64,000 nucleotides of DNA from Amycolatopsis azurea DSM 43854 (GTDB lineage Bacteria > Actinomycetota > Actinomycetes > Mycobacteriales > Pseudonocardiaceae): assembly GCF_001995215.1 (NCBI RefSeq), contig NZ_MUXN01000002.1, forward strand, positions 649,427 through 713,426, given 5' to 3'. How positions within the stretch are numbered: the stretch's first letter is position 1; the number at the start of each line of letters is the position of its first letter. Positions 33,881-42,460 of the stretch are shown in pieces. The notes below the pieces were generated by a model, which did no database searches, had not been told where the DNA came from, and saw only the letters and a program-made list of their open reading frames with translations. Made by a program: the position numbers and the translations under genes.

Positions 33881-34408
33881 ATGTTCAAGAAGATCCGCGA
33901 CAAGATCAACGACGCGACGCAGCAGGGCATGGCGCGCGGCCAGCAGGACTTCCAGCGGCACGCCGAGCAGTTCCGGCAGGCAGCCGCCGCGCAGGGACAC
34001 GACATCACCCCGCAGCTGCCGACACCGCAGCTGGCCGCCCAGGCCTTCCGGAACCTCAACGCCGACCCGGACATGGCGGCCTTCCTCGCGCTGCCGATGG
34101 ACGAGCAACTGCGCCAGCAGCAGGAACTGCAGGCCTACGGCACCGAACTGCGCCGGCTCTACGACACGTGCGAGCCCGCCACCCTGGTGATCCGCGAGCT
34201 GGAGCCGACCGGACGGAAGATCGCCGGACAGGCGCAGTACACCGCGACACTCGAGGTCACCCGCGCCGACGGCAGCACCTACGGGACCGTGACCTCGCTG
34301 ATCGCGCCGCTGGCGACGATCCAGCAGTACGCGCCCGGAACCCGGCACGAGGCCCGCGTCGACCCCGCCGACCCGGCGAAGGTCGCCGTGTTCGGCCCGA
34401 TCGCGTAG
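33881..34408 (+). CDS. Soluble protein with helical N-terminus and small beta domain
   Basis: This 175-residue protein has a charged Gln-rich helical first half (KIRDKINDATQQGMARGQQDF) and a C-terminal domain of about 70 residues (ATLVIRELEPTGRKIAGQAQ ... EARVDPADPAKVAVFGP) that looks like a DUF3592/SHOCT-neighbour beta barrel. There is no signal or membrane helix. GCGAAAGG precedes ATG 33881. It stands 58 bp after the CHAT protease gene and 9 bp before a membrane gene carrying a similar C-terminal domain; the two are probably co-transcribed. Confidence 0.75.
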   Translation: MFKKIRDKINDATQQGMARGQQDFQRHAEQFRQAAAAQGHDITPQLPTPQLAAQAFRNLNADPDMAAFLALPMDEQLRQQQELQAYGTELRRLYDTCEPATLVIRELEPTGRKIAGQAQYTATLEVTRADGSTYGTVTSLIAPLATIQQYAPGTRHEARVDPADPAKVAVFGPIA

Positions 34409-34417
34409 GGGGCGAAG

Positions 34418-35278
34418 ATGTTCCCGTCGTTCGAGTTCGGCCTGCCGGAAGACCCCCGGCAGGCCCGCCGTCCCGGCCTGCGCCTGTGGCTGCTCGGCGT
34501 GCCCACCACGCTCGCCTGGGCGGTCACGGGCTGGTCCGGTGCCCTCGGGCTGCTGGACGGCTTCCGGTTGATGTCGCTGAACCGCGTCGACGCGTGGGGG
34601 GCCGACGCGGGCCCGGCGGTCTCCCTCGTCCTGATCTTCAGCGTCGCGATCACGATCGCGTCGTCGCTCGGCTTCGCGATGCTGTGGAGCGGCGGGATGT
34701 CACTGCGCGGAATGGGCGTCGGCTTCCGGGCGAGCAGCCTGGCCGCGTCGCTCGGTATCGCGGTGGGCACCGGCGTCGCGATCCCGTCGTGGACACCGCC
34801 CGAGTCCGTGGGGACACGGCTGCCGGTCGGCCACGGCGCGGCCGAGCCGTGGACCGACGTCGACTGGGTCGTCTACTACGAGCCGTATCTCGTGCCCGCG
34901 GTGGCCGGGGTGACGGCGCTGGTCATGATCATGGTGCTGGGGCGGGCGTTCGTCTCCAAGGCGGAGGCCGACGACAGGGCGCAGGCGCTGGCCCAGACCG
35001 GCGTCCAGGTGATGGGACAGGTCATCGGCGTCGAGTTCACGAACGTCTGGGTGATGGGGAATCCGCGGTTCACCGTGCAGGTCCGGTTTCCCACCGAAAC
35101 CGGTGATCGGACGGTCATCGCGACGATGATCACCCCGCCGCTCCAGGCCCCGGCCCGCGGTTCGACGGTGAAGGTCACCTACGACCCGCGCGACCCCGAC
35201 GTGGTCCAAGTGGATCCCGATCCCGCCGATCGGGCCGCCGGTGGGAACCTCGGTGCCTTCCTGCCACCGCTGTTCTGA
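34418..35278 (+). CDS. Membrane protein with DUF3592-like C-terminal domain
   Basis: This 286-residue protein has about four membrane helices (around 25-48, 65-88, 98-120 and 150-175), followed by a C-terminal beta domain (QVMGQVIGVEFTNVWVMGN, FTVQVRFPT, VKVTYDPRDPDVVQ). This closely recalls DUF3592 domains and the protein at 6553. It follows the small protein at 33881 with nine bases between them. The function is unknown; membrane-stress or envelope roles are possible. Confidence 0.78.
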   Translation: MFPSFEFGLPEDPRQARRPGLRLWLLGVPTTLAWAVTGWSGALGLLDGFRLMSLNRVDAWGADAGPAVSLVLIFSVAITIASSLGFAMLWSGGMSLRGMGVGFRASSLAASLGIAVGTGVAIPSWTPPESVGTRLPVGHGAAEPWTDVDWVVYYEPYLVPAVAGVTALVMIMVLGRAFVSKAEADDRAQALAQTGVQVMGQVIGVEFTNVWVMGNPRFTVQVRFPTETGDRTVIATMITPPLQAPARGSTVKVTYDPRDPDVVQVDPDPADRAAGGNLGAFLPPLF

Positions 35279-35298
35279 CCCCCTCTACACTCCCGCGG

Positions 35299-36612
35299 AT
35301 GGACGAACAGACGGCAGAGGTGTCCACCGCGCAAGCGGTCCGTAAAGCGATGATCCGGCTGGTCCCGTTCCTCGGGCTGCTCTATCTGCTCAACTATCTC
35401 GACCGGGTCAACGTCGGGTTCGCGGCGCTCACCATGAACGCCGATCTCGGCATTAGTTCGGCCGCCTACGGGCTCGGCGCCGGCCTGTTCTTCGTCGGGT
35501 ACTTCTTCTTCGAGGTGCCCAGCAACGTCATCCTGCACAAGGTCGGCGCCCGGATCTGGATCGCGCGGATCATGGTCACCTGGGGCATCGTCGCCTCGGC
35601 CACCGCGTTCATCCAGGGCGAGGTCAGCTTCTACATCGTGCGGGTGCTGCTCGGTATCGCCGAGGCCGGGTTCTTCCCCGGCATCATCCTGTACCTGACC
35701 TACTGGTTCCCGCGGAAGGTGCGGGCCAAGATCGTCGCGCTGTTCTTCCTCGCGGTACCGCTTTCGTCGGTCCTCGGCAGCCCGATCTCCGCTCTGCTCA
35801 TCCAGAACGGCGAGGGCGTCCTCGGCTTCGACGCGGGCTGGCGCTTCATGTTCTTCGCCGAAGGCGTGCCTTCGATCCTGCTCGGCGTCGCGGTGTTCTT
35901 CCTGCTGCCGAACAAGCCGAAGGACGCGAAGTGGCTGACGCCGGGACAGCGCACGGCGTTGCAGTCCACCCTGGACTCGGAAGACACCGCCACGGTCACT
36001 CACGAGGTGAGTACGCGATCGGCGCTGACCGACCCCCGCGTGCTCGCGCTGAGCGCCGTCTACTTCGGAATCATCTTCGGCCTCTACGTCCTCGCGTTCT
36101 TCCTCCCTCAGGTGATCAAGGGCTTCCAACAGCAGTTCCAGACCACCTACAGCATCGTCGAGATCGGGCTCATCACCGCGATTCCCTACGCGATCGCCGC
36201 CGTCGCCATGGTGCTGTGGGCACGGCATTCCGACCGCACCGGCGAACGCGCCGGGCATGTCGCCATCGCCGCGTTCGTCGGCGCGGTCTCGATCGCCGCC
36301 GCGCTGTACATGGGGTCGCCGTTCCTGGTGATGGCCGCCGTGACCCTCTGCGCGGTCGGCGTGTTCACCGCGGTCCCGGTGTTCTGGCAGCTGCCCAACG
36401 CGTTCCTCACCGGCGTCGGCGCCGCCGCCGGGATCGGCCTGATCAACTCCTTCGGCAACTTGTCCGGTTTCGTGGGTCCCTATCTCGTCGGCTGGCTGCA
36501 GGGGCTGACCGGCAGCTTCCGCCCAGGTATGTGGTCCGTCGCCTTCTTCATGGCGATGGCGGGCGTCATCGCCCTGTTCTTCCGCCGCAAGGAGAAGAAC
36601 GCGGTCAGGTGA
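35299..36612 (+). CDS. MFS permease, anion:cation symporter (ACS) family
   Basis: This 437-residue protein has 12 predicted helices. The opening LLYLLNYLDRVNVGFAALTMN and the GYFFFEVPSNVILHKVGAR loop are hallmarks of the ACS/GudP-HpaX type, which imports organic acids such as glucarate, tartrate or aromatic acids by proton symport. The loop YLTYWFPRKVRAKI is also typical. No catabolic genes lie beside it, so the substrate cannot be assigned. Its 3' end overlaps the convergent MBL hydrolase gene by eight bases. Confidence 0.92.
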   Translation: MDEQTAEVSTAQAVRKAMIRLVPFLGLLYLLNYLDRVNVGFAALTMNADLGISSAAYGLGAGLFFVGYFFFEVPSNVILHKVGARIWIARIMVTWGIVASATAFIQGEVSFYIVRVLLGIAEAGFFPGIILYLTYWFPRKVRAKIVALFFLAVPLSSVLGSPISALLIQNGEGVLGFDAGWRFMFFAEGVPSILLGVAVFFLLPNKPKDAKWLTPGQRTALQSTLDSEDTATVTHEVSTRSALTDPRVLALSAVYFGIIFGLYVLAFFLPQVIKGFQQQFQTTYSIVEIGLITAIPYAIAAVAMVLWARHSDRTGERAGHVAIAAFVGAVSIAAALYMGSPFLVMAAVTLCAVGVFTAVPVFWQLPNAFLTGVGAAAGIGLINSFGNLSGFVGPYLVGWLQGLTGSFRPGMWSVAFFMAMAGVIALFFRRKEKNAVR

Positions 36613-37420
36613 GGTGGTCGAAGTCGCCGCTGACCCACCGGATGTGGGTCTCGGCGCTTCGGCGCACCACGGCGCGGGCGTCCCGGTCGATGGTGTCGCC
36701 GCCGAGGGTGTAGAGCCGGTCGTAGGTGAAGTCGTCGAGCCGGTCGACGATCCGGCGGACCACGGCCGCGGACATCGGGATGTGCTTGGGGAAGTTGCGC
36801 TGGAACGACACCCAGTCCGGCGCGAGCCCGCCGGTGATCGTGTCGCCCGCCAGGATGCTGCCGTCCGGCGTCCTGGCCACGGCGCTGCCGCGCATGTGCC
36901 CGCCGAGCCGGACGAGTTCGAGGCCCGGCAAGGGTTCGGCCCGCTCGTCCCAGAACTCGAACGCCGGGTCGGGCGCGGGGAGCCACTCGCGATTGCGTTC
37001 GTTGACCAGCACCGGGACCCCGCCCAGCGCGCGGCTCCAGCCGAGCTGCGCGCCGAACATGTGCGGATGGCTGGTGGCGATCGCGGTGACGTCGCCGAGA
37101 CCGCGCACGACGTCGAGCACTTCGGTGTCCAACCAGGACGGCGGGTCCCAGAGGAGGGCGCCCGCCGGAGTCACCGCGACGAAGGACCAGTGCCCGATCG
37201 CGAAATGCGGCTCCCGTTTGATGCTGTGCAGGCCGCGGCCGTGATCGCGGTGCAAGGTCTTGTGCGGCGCGGAGATCAGTTCCTCGTGCGTCCACCAGCG
37301 TCCGGTGTGCGCGCCGAGGTCACCGGCTTCCTCCATGCCGACCTCACCCCGGTCGAGGACGCACCGGGGTGGTTCCGGGCTCGCCGGATGTTCGATACCG
37401 CACCTGTCGCAAATCCACAT
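36605..37420 (-). CDS. MBL-fold metallohydrolase with N-terminal Cys motif
   Basis: This 271-residue protein has an N-terminal rubredoxin-like Cys pair (CDRCGIEHP, then PRC) and a metallo-beta-lactamase fold. The metal site is partly altered: SHPHMFG takes the place of HxHxDH, then GGHMRGS, and AGDTITGG for the bridging Asp. This resembles a zinc-finger plus MBL group of hydrolases found in actinobacteria. ATG 37420 is chosen; GGAGG lies about 15 bases before it, further than usual. Confidence 0.82.
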   Translation of the reverse strand: MWICDRCGIEHPASPEPPRCVLDRGEVGMEEAGDLGAHTGRWWTHEELISAPHKTLHRDHGRGLHSIKREPHFAIGHWSFVAVTPAGALLWDPPSWLDTEVLDVVRGLGDVTAIATSHPHMFGAQLGWSRALGGVPVLVNERNREWLPAPDPAFEFWDERAEPLPGLELVRLGGHMRGSAVARTPDGSILAGDTITGGLAPDWVSFQRNFPKHIPMSAAVVRRIVDRLDDFTYDRLYTLGGDTIDRDARAVVRRSAETHIRWVSGDFDHLT

Positions 37421-37462
37421 GATCGACAGCTTGCGACCTCCAGTGCGCTGGAGGTCAAGACG

Positions 37463-37500
37463 CGTCTTTCCCCCGGCTCGGGCGAGCCGGGGGAAAGACG
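37463..37500. terminator. Strong 17-bp hairpin terminator
   Basis: CGTCTTTCCCCCGGCTC pairs perfectly with GAGCCGGGGGAAAGACG around a four-base loop. It lies five bases after the stop of the minus-strand secreted protein gene and just before the MBL gene, so it should end transcription of the secreted protein gene. Confidence 0.88.
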
Positions 37501-37505
37501 GGGAA

Positions 37506-38102
37506 TCAGCTGACGGTCGTCTTGCCGAGAACGGCGTCCTGGTCGGGCGGGTCCAGCGTGAGCTGCACGTCGAACTCGCCGAGCGAGCTGTCGGTGATGA
37601 TGTGCGAGGTCGCCGCGGCGTCCACGCTGCTGGTCGCCTCACCGGCGGGGGTTCCGGCCGGGATGGTGAAGTCGACCTTGCCCGCCGCGGAGAACTTCAG
37701 CGACCCTTCGGCGGGCACTTCGGTGTCCGGGATCGGCAGCTCGATGGGGATCTGCACCTTCTGATCGCCGAGCGCGACGTTCACCTTCGAACTGATCGTG
37801 CCGGAGAGCTTCTTGGCGCCGACCAGCCGGAGCCCGTCGCCGGCGGCCTGGCCGGAATCGACGTCGAGGGTGAACGGCACCGAAATCGGCGTTCCGGCCT
37901 GTGCGGTCGCCGGGATTTCCGCCTTCACGACCACCGCGACCTGCTGGTCGCCGATGATGGGGAAGCCGCCCTTGTACGTGAGGTTCTTTTCGACGGCGGC
38001 CGCGGTTCCGGCCGCGGTGAGCATCACGGTTCCGGCGACCGCGGCCGCGATCCCGGCGGCGCAGAACCGGCGAACACCCTTTCGCACCAGGGTTTCCGTC
38101 AT
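37506..38102 (-). CDS. Secreted beta-rich protein of unknown function
   Basis: This 198-residue protein has a signal peptide (about 1-35, VAGTVMLTAAGTAAA) and a mature part of alternating strands with no Cys. The pattern (FPIIGDQQVAVVVKAEIP, VNVALGDQKVQIPIELPIPD) resembles the DUF6801-like wall or spore-associated exported proteins of actinobacteria. It is monocistronic and ends in a strong terminator. Its promoter region has three TTGTCAC sites. No enzymatic residues are evident. Confidence 0.8.
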   Translation of the reverse strand: MTETLVRKGVRRFCAAGIAAAVAGTVMLTAAGTAAAVEKNLTYKGGFPIIGDQQVAVVVKAEIPATAQAGTPISVPFTLDVDSGQAAGDGLRLVGAKKLSGTISSKVNVALGDQKVQIPIELPIPDTEVPAEGSLKFSAAGKVDFTIPAGTPAGEATSSVDAAATSHIITDSSLGEFDVQLTLDPPDQDAVLGKTTVS

Positions 38103-38204
38103 GTCAGGTCCTTTCGTCGTTGAATGGGCTCGCCGCCGAATCTAGGTGGAAAGTCACCAACGAGGAAAGGGAAAGCGCGCTTGCGTTTTCTTTACTTGTC
38201 GATC

Positions 38205-38248
38205 TTGTCACGCGTATGTGGAATAGCGCGTTCGTGAATTGTCACGCG
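38205..38248. promoter_or_regulatory. Two direct TTGTCACGCG repeats
   Basis: TTGTCACGCG occurs at 38205-38214 and again at 38239-38248, and a related TTGTCACCC begins at 38280 as part of a palindrome. All three lie in the 233-bp divergent gap between the secreted protein gene and the cyclase gene. They may be sites for one regulator. Binding is inferred only. Confidence 0.4.
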
Positions 38249-38280
38249 AAGGCGGAAAGGGGAAATGCCCGCCGTTTTCT

Positions 38281-38296
38281 TGTCACCCGGGTGACA
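38281..38296. promoter_or_regulatory. Perfect 16-bp palindrome before the adenylate cyclase gene
   Basis: TGTCACCC followed directly by GGGTGACA is a perfect palindrome 40 bp before the GTG start of the cyclase gene. The outer TGTCAC/GTGACA halves are close to the TGTGA-type half-sites of CRP-family regulators, which would suit a cAMP-linked loop. The central spacing differs from the classic CRP site. Confidence 0.5.
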
Positions 38297-38335
38297 GGTG
38301 CTCCCGCCGGGTGACGAACGACTACTGTCTGGGTC

Positions 38336-39124
38336 GTGACCGACCGACCCGAGCCGTGGCACCTCCGGACCCGCAAGTTCCTGCGCGCGACGGACCAGCG
38401 TGGCGAGCTGGTGCGCGGCGCGCGGTTCCTCCGGGGGCTCGTCCCCGGGGAGAACGATCCTCTGGTGCCATCGACGGGCCGCTCGTCCGACAGGCTCGCC
38501 CGGCTGCTCACCGAAGCGGGAGCCGACCGGCCCAGCGCCACCCGTGAGCTGGGCCTGGCCGCCGTCCAAGCCTGGCAGGCGGTCCGGCGGCCCGGCAACC
38601 GGCCGCTGGCGGCGAACGGCATCACCGTGCTGTTCACCGACCTTGTCGGCTTCTCGACCTGGGCGCTGCACGCCGGTGACGAGCGTGTCCTGGAGCTTCT
38701 GCGTTCCGTCTCCAAGGTGACCGAATCGGTCGTCACCGGGCATCGCGGCAGCGTCGTCAAAGGGCTCGGCGACGGTGTGATGGCCGTGTTCGCCGATCCG
38801 GACGAAGCGGTGAACGCCGCCTACGAGACCTGCTCCGCCGTCGGCGTGATCAAGGCCGAGGGCTATCTGCCTCATCTGCGCGCGGGGCTTCATCGAGGGA
38901 ATCCGCAGCGGGTCGGCAACGACTATCTCGGTGTCGACGTGAACATCGCGGCCAGGATCATGGCCGCCGCGGACGGCGACGAGGTGCTGGCCAGCGCCAG
39001 CGTCGTCGAACAACTCGACCAAGACGCCTTCACCGTGCGCCCGCGCCGGAACTTCCGGGCCAAAGGCACGCCCAGGGACCTCCGCGTGTTCCGGGTCGTT
39101 CCCCGCTACACGGCGAAGGGCTGA
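38336..39124 (+). CDS. Class III adenylate/guanylate cyclase
   Basis: This 262-residue protein has an N-terminal helical region (about 1-95) and a class III cyclase catalytic domain (about 98-250). The metal Asp residues are in FTDLVGFST and GLGDGVMAVF, and the transition-state Asn/Arg are in DVNIAARIM. It should make cAMP (or cGMP). It is soluble with no receptor domain, so the N-terminal part may regulate it. The GTG start lies 40 bp after a perfect TGTCACCC/GGGTGACA palindrome. Confidence 0.88.
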   Translation: MTDRPEPWHLRTRKFLRATDQRGELVRGARFLRGLVPGENDPLVPSTGRSSDRLARLLTEAGADRPSATRELGLAAVQAWQAVRRPGNRPLAANGITVLFTDLVGFSTWALHAGDERVLELLRSVSKVTESVVTGHRGSVVKGLGDGVMAVFADPDEAVNAAYETCSAVGVIKAEGYLPHLRAGLHRGNPQRVGNDYLGVDVNIAARIMAAADGDEVLASASVVEQLDQDAFTVRPRRNFRAKGTPRDLRVFRVVPRYTAKG

Positions 39125-39160
39125 CCGATCCTCCTCGGACCGGCCAGCCGTCGCCGTGGC

Positions 39161-40558
39161 CTAGCCGGGCATGTCCGAAGGCTGTGAGTCGAGCCCGGAC
39201 CGGGGCTTCGACCAGGCGCCACGCGTGAAGTCCGGCATCGCGACCGGTTTTCCGCCGCGGGCCAGCGAGACCACGCTCAGCGGCACGGGGGAACACCAGG
39301 CCGCGGAGTCGTAGACGTCGATGTCCGGGACCAGCCCGGAACGCATCTGCTGCACGATCCGCCACTGCAGCACGTAGTCCATGCCGCCGTGACCGCCGAG
39401 GTTCGGGTCGTCCTTGAGCTTCTTCCACAGCCAGTGGTCGTGGCGCTCGCGGTACGGTTTGAAGTCCTTCCACGCGTGGCCGGTGTGATCGGGCTCGACG
39501 TAGATCCGCTCGGGGTAGTCCTCCACGATGCCGCGGCTGCCCGCGAGGCTGTTGATGCGGCTGTACGGCCGCGGCGAGCTGACGTCGTGCTCGGCGCGGA
39601 TGATCCGGCCCTGCTCGGTCTCGATCAGGCAGGTCACCAGGTCGCCGTTGATGTAGGTCTCTTTCCACGACGGGTGACCCGGCGGCATGTGGCGCTTGCG
39701 GTAGTCGGCGAGGCCCTTCGGCTCGGTCGCCGTGGCGCGCAGCGTGGCGAACCGGTCGCCGCGGTTGACGTCCATGCAGGCGGCGATCGGGGCGAGACCG
39801 TGCATCGGGTAGAAACTCGCGGTGCTGCGGGTGTGCCACTTCCGGCGCCACGCGTCGGTGTAGTACGTGTCGGAGAACAGCAGTTCGCGCAGGTCGTGCA
39901 GGTAGCCGCCGTGCCCGTTGGTGATCTCGCCGAAGACGCCTTCGTGCGCCATCTTGAGGATCGCGAGTTCGTTGCGGCCGTAGCTGCAGTTCTCGGCGAG
40001 GAACAGGTGCTTGCGGGTCTGCTCGCTGGTGTTGACGAGGTCCCACAGCTGGTCGAGCTCGGTGGCGATGGGCAGCTCGACGCCGACGTGCTTGCCGGAC
40101 AGCAGCGCGGCCTTGCCCTGCGGGTAGTGGAACTCCCACGGGGTGGCGATGTAGACGAGGTCGATGTCGTCGCGGGCGAGCATCTTCTTGAAGGCGTCGG
40201 CGGATCCGCCGTACTCGGCCGGACGCGCACGCCCGTCGGCGGCGAGCTTGTCCGCGGCGGCCTTCGCGCGCTCGGCGCGGATGTCGCAGACCGCGGTGAC
40301 CGCGGCGCCCGGGACCGCGCTCCACCCGCCGATCATCGACATACCGCGGTTGCCGAGACCGATCATCCCGATCCGGACGGTCTGGTGCCGCTCGAACGGC
40401 ACCCCGATCATGCTGCGCTGACCAGGGCGGCGGGGTGCGCTGTCGGCTCCGGTGATCTCTTCCGCGGCGGAGGCCGTCGTCGGGATCGCGGCGAGCGCCC
40501 CGGCGGCGAGCGCGCCGCCGAACAGTGTCCGCCGGGAGACAGAGGGCAGGTCGGCCAT
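39161..40558 (-). CDS. Tat-exported Gfo/Idh/MocA oxidoreductase, GH109-like
   Basis: This 465-residue protein has a Tat signal (SRRTLFGGALAAGALAAIP), a Rossmann domain with the NAD site IGMIGLGNRGMSMIGG, and the C-terminal Gfo/Idh/MocA beta-sheet domain. Motifs ATPWEFHYPQGKAALLSGKHVGVE (short blocks) and GHGGYLHDLRELLFSD fit GH109 N-acetylgalactosaminidases, which use tightly bound NAD for a redox-type glycoside cleavage. Start ATG 40558 has GGAG nine bases upstream. It is monocistronic. The exact glycoside is not certain. Confidence 0.88.
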   Translation of the reverse strand: MADLPSVSRRTLFGGALAAGALAAIPTTASAAEEITGADSAPRRPGQRSMIGVPFERHQTVRIGMIGLGNRGMSMIGGWSAVPGAAVTAVCDIRAERAKAAADKLAADGRARPAEYGGSADAFKKMLARDDIDLVYIATPWEFHYPQGKAALLSGKHVGVELPIATELDQLWDLVNTSEQTRKHLFLAENCSYGRNELAILKMAHEGVFGEITNGHGGYLHDLRELLFSDTYYTDAWRRKWHTRSTASFYPMHGLAPIAACMDVNRGDRFATLRATATEPKGLADYRKRHMPPGHPSWKETYINGDLVTCLIETEQGRIIRAEHDVSSPRPYSRINSLAGSRGIVEDYPERIYVEPDHTGHAWKDFKPYRERHDHWLWKKLKDDPNLGGHGGMDYVLQWRIVQQMRSGLVPDIDVYDSAAWCSPVPLSVVSLARGGKPVAMPDFTRGAWSKPRSGLDSQPSDMPG

Positions 40559-40645
40559 GAAGAACACTCCTTCGTGTCGCCTTCGGTTGCCCGACTGTGT
40601 CCAATCGCCGCCGGATATGTCAAGAGATGCGTCAAAGCGAGCATA

Positions 40646-40667
40646 AAACTGCACTAACGAGCAGTTT
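40646..40667. promoter_or_regulatory. Inverted repeat upstream of the GH109-like gene
   Basis: AAACTGC-N8-GCAGTTT is a perfect 7-8-7 inverted repeat about 90 bp before the gene start, in an AT-rich patch. A further partial copy, GACTGC, follows. It is likely an operator, possibly for a sugar-responsive LacI, ROK or GntR regulator located elsewhere. Confidence 0.45.
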
Positions 40668-40680
40668 GACTGCTTGTTTA

Positions 40681-40740
40681 CCGTCGCTTCGCGCAACCCG
40701 GGTGCGCGCGCACCCGGGTCACGCCTGGGTTCAGCGACGG
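40681..40740. terminator. Large two-part hairpin after the nitroreductase gene
   Basis: A 24-bp perfect palindrome (ACCCGGGTGCGC and its complement, 40696-40719) sits inside an outer pair CCGTCGCT (40681-40688) / AGCGACGG (40733-40740). The structure covers the nitroreductase stop and should terminate that minus-strand transcript. Confidence 0.75.
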
Positions 40741-41426
40741 ATCAGCACCTGGTCGATCGACTTGCGCACGAGGTTCGGCACGACGCAGTCGTCCGCCGGG
40801 TAGCCGACTGGGATGACCGCGAACGCCTTCTCGTTCTGGGGCCGCTCGAGCAGCTCGCCGAGGAACCGCATCGGCGACGGCGTGTGCGTCAGCGCCGCCA
40901 GCCCGGACAGATGCAAGGCCGTGAGCAGCATGCCGACCGCGATGCCCACCGACTCGTCGACGTAGTAGTGCTTGTGCTTGGTGCCGTCCTCGTCGAGGAA
41001 GTAGCGCTGCTGGAAGACGACGATGAGGTACGGGGCGTCGGTGAGGTGTGTCTTGACGGCGTCGGTGCCCAGCGGGCGCAGGGCGGACAGCCACTCGTCG
41101 CCGAGCCTGCCCTCGTAGGAAACGCGTTCCTCCTCTTCGGCGGCATCGCGGATCCGCTGTTTGGTCGCGTCGTCCTTGATGAGCGCGAAGGTCCACGGCT
41201 GCTGATGCGCGCCGCTGGGCGCGGTGGCGGCCACCGCGATGGCGTCGACGAGCACCTGCTCGGGTACCGGGTCGGTCGAGAACATCCGCACGGTGCGGCG
41301 GCTGTCCATGCGGCTGCGCAGATCGGCGGCGGTGGCCAGCGATTCTTCCGCGGAAACGCGGGCCGGGCGGTAGGGCACCGGCTCGAAGGGGTCACCGTAG
41401 GTCGGGGTCCACTGTGCTGTGGTCAT
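40731..41426 (-). CDS. Nitroreductase-family FMN oxidoreductase
   Basis: This 231-residue protein has the nitroreductase fold. SRRTVRMFSTDPVP near residue 42 holds the FMN-phosphate-binding Arg pair, ATAPSGAHQQPWTF near residue 67 is the family signature, and HTPSPMRFLGELLERPQNEKAFAVIPVGYP (short blocks) ends the core. The pattern is closest to the iodotyrosine deiodinase/BluB-like branch. It could reduce nitro, quinone or halogenated aromatics. The gene stands alone. Confidence 0.88.
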   Translation of the reverse strand: MTTAQWTPTYGDPFEPVPYRPARVSAEESLATAADLRSRMDSRRTVRMFSTDPVPEQVLVDAIAVAATAPSGAHQQPWTFALIKDDATKQRIRDAAEEEERVSYEGRLGDEWLSALRPLGTDAVKTHLTDAPYLIVVFQQRYFLDEDGTKHKHYYVDESVGIAVGMLLTALHLSGLAALTHTPSPMRFLGELLERPQNEKAFAVIPVGYPADDCVVPNLVRKSIDQVLIRR

Positions 41427-41728
41427 GGTGCCGATTCTGGCGTGATCGGTGCCTGATCCGAAACCCCTCGAGTCCAGGCTATGTCCCTAAGGTTATGCCA
41501 CCATTCGTCCCCAATGGACGGACATCGATCGGGCCATTCGGCTTGGACCGACACCGACGGCATGGCCCGGGTACCTGGAGCAAACACCTAACGGTGGCCG
41601 AGGCGGAAAGATAGGTACCTTCCACACGACTTTCGAGGGTGTCCGATTTCCCTTGCCGCGTCCCAGAATCAGCCCATCCTTCCCTCGGTACGCGGCCCTG
41701 TTCCTCGCCGCAGAAATGAGTCGGAACC
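41427..41728. other. 302-bp divergent intergenic region
   Basis: The gap lies between the nitroreductase and trypsin starts. I see no gene in it. It holds the GAAAGATAGGTACC motif (41606-41619) and an ACTTTCGA element (41629-41636), and is less GC-rich than the flanking genes, as expected for two promoters. Confidence 0.6.
41606..41619. promoter_or_regulatory. Second copy of the 14-bp protease-promoter motif
   Basis: GAAAGATAGGTACC is identical to 4566-4579 upstream of the S1E protease. Here it is 110 bp before the trypsin start, with CGACTTTCG beginning eight bases after it. The TAGGTA inside it could serve as a -10 element, but no good -35 box is at the right distance. Confidence 0.35.
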
Positions 41729-42448
41729 ATGCGATTGCGCTCCTTCGCCCTGATCGCCGGCACCGCCTTCGCGGCGATGCTCGGCGTGACCGCCCCCGTG
41801 GCGACCGCCGCGGAACCCACGTCCGACGTCCAGCCGATGATCATCGGCGGCCAGAACGCGTCGAGCGGCCCGTGGGCGGCCAGGCTCTTCGCCAACGGCC
41901 GGCAAACGTGTACCTCGACGATCATCGCGCCGCAGTACATCCTGACCGCGAAACACTGTGTGGCCGGCGGCGGGACGTTCACCTTCCGGATCGGCAGCCT
42001 CGACCAGCAGAGCGGTGGCACCATGGCCACCGGCTCGACCGTGACCCGCCACGCGACGGCGGACCTCGCGATCGTCAAGCTGACCACCTCGGTCAACGCC
42101 ACCTACTCGCCGCTGGGCACCACCGCCAGCGTCTCGAACGGGCAGACCGTGCAGGTCTACGGCTGGGGCGCCACCAGCCAGTGCGGCTCGGAGATCAACT
42201 GCCAGTCGCGCTACCTGAAGGTCGCGAACGTCCGGGTCACGTCGGTCTCCTGCCGTGACTACAACGGCGGCGTCGCGGTGTGCGCCAGCCGCGGTGACGG
42301 CATCACCGCCGGTGGAGACTCCGGCGGCCCGATGTTCGCTTCCGGCAAGCAGGTCGGCGTCGCATCGACGAGCGACCGGCAGACGACCACCGCGTACACG
42401 AACATCACGCGGTACCGGCCCTGGATTCAGCAGGTGGCCGGCGTCTGA
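41729..42448 (+). CDS. Secreted trypsin-like serine protease (S1A)
   Basis: This 239-residue protein has a signal of about 28 residues (ending in PVATAA), a short pro-segment and the mature N-terminus IIGGQNASS. The catalytic triad is His76 (TAKHCVAG), Asp112 (ADLAIVKL) and Ser198 (GGDSGGP). Cys residues are spaced for three disulfides. It should be secreted and activated by cleavage before IIGG. A very strong hairpin terminator follows. Its upstream region shares a 14-bp motif with the other secreted protease gene. Confidence 0.92.
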   Translation: MRLRSFALIAGTAFAAMLGVTAPVATAAEPTSDVQPMIIGGQNASSGPWAARLFANGRQTCTSTIIAPQYILTAKHCVAGGGTFTFRIGSLDQQSGGTMATGSTVTRHATADLAIVKLTTSVNATYSPLGTTASVSNGQTVQVYGWGATSQCGSEINCQSRYLKVANVRVTSVSCRDYNGGVAVCASRGDGITAGGDSGGPMFASGKQVGVASTSDRQTTTAYTNITRYRPWIQQVAGV

Positions 42449-42460
42449 CGTCTGGTTGTC

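Noticed and set aside
31429..34074. Open minus-strand frame of 881 codons
   Set aside because: Shadow of the TPR-CHAT protease gene, whose His/Cys motifs and repeats are unambiguous.
39389..40657. Open plus-strand frame of 422 codons
   Set aside because: Antisense to the Tat GH109-like gene; Val/Arg/Gly-rich with no fold signature.
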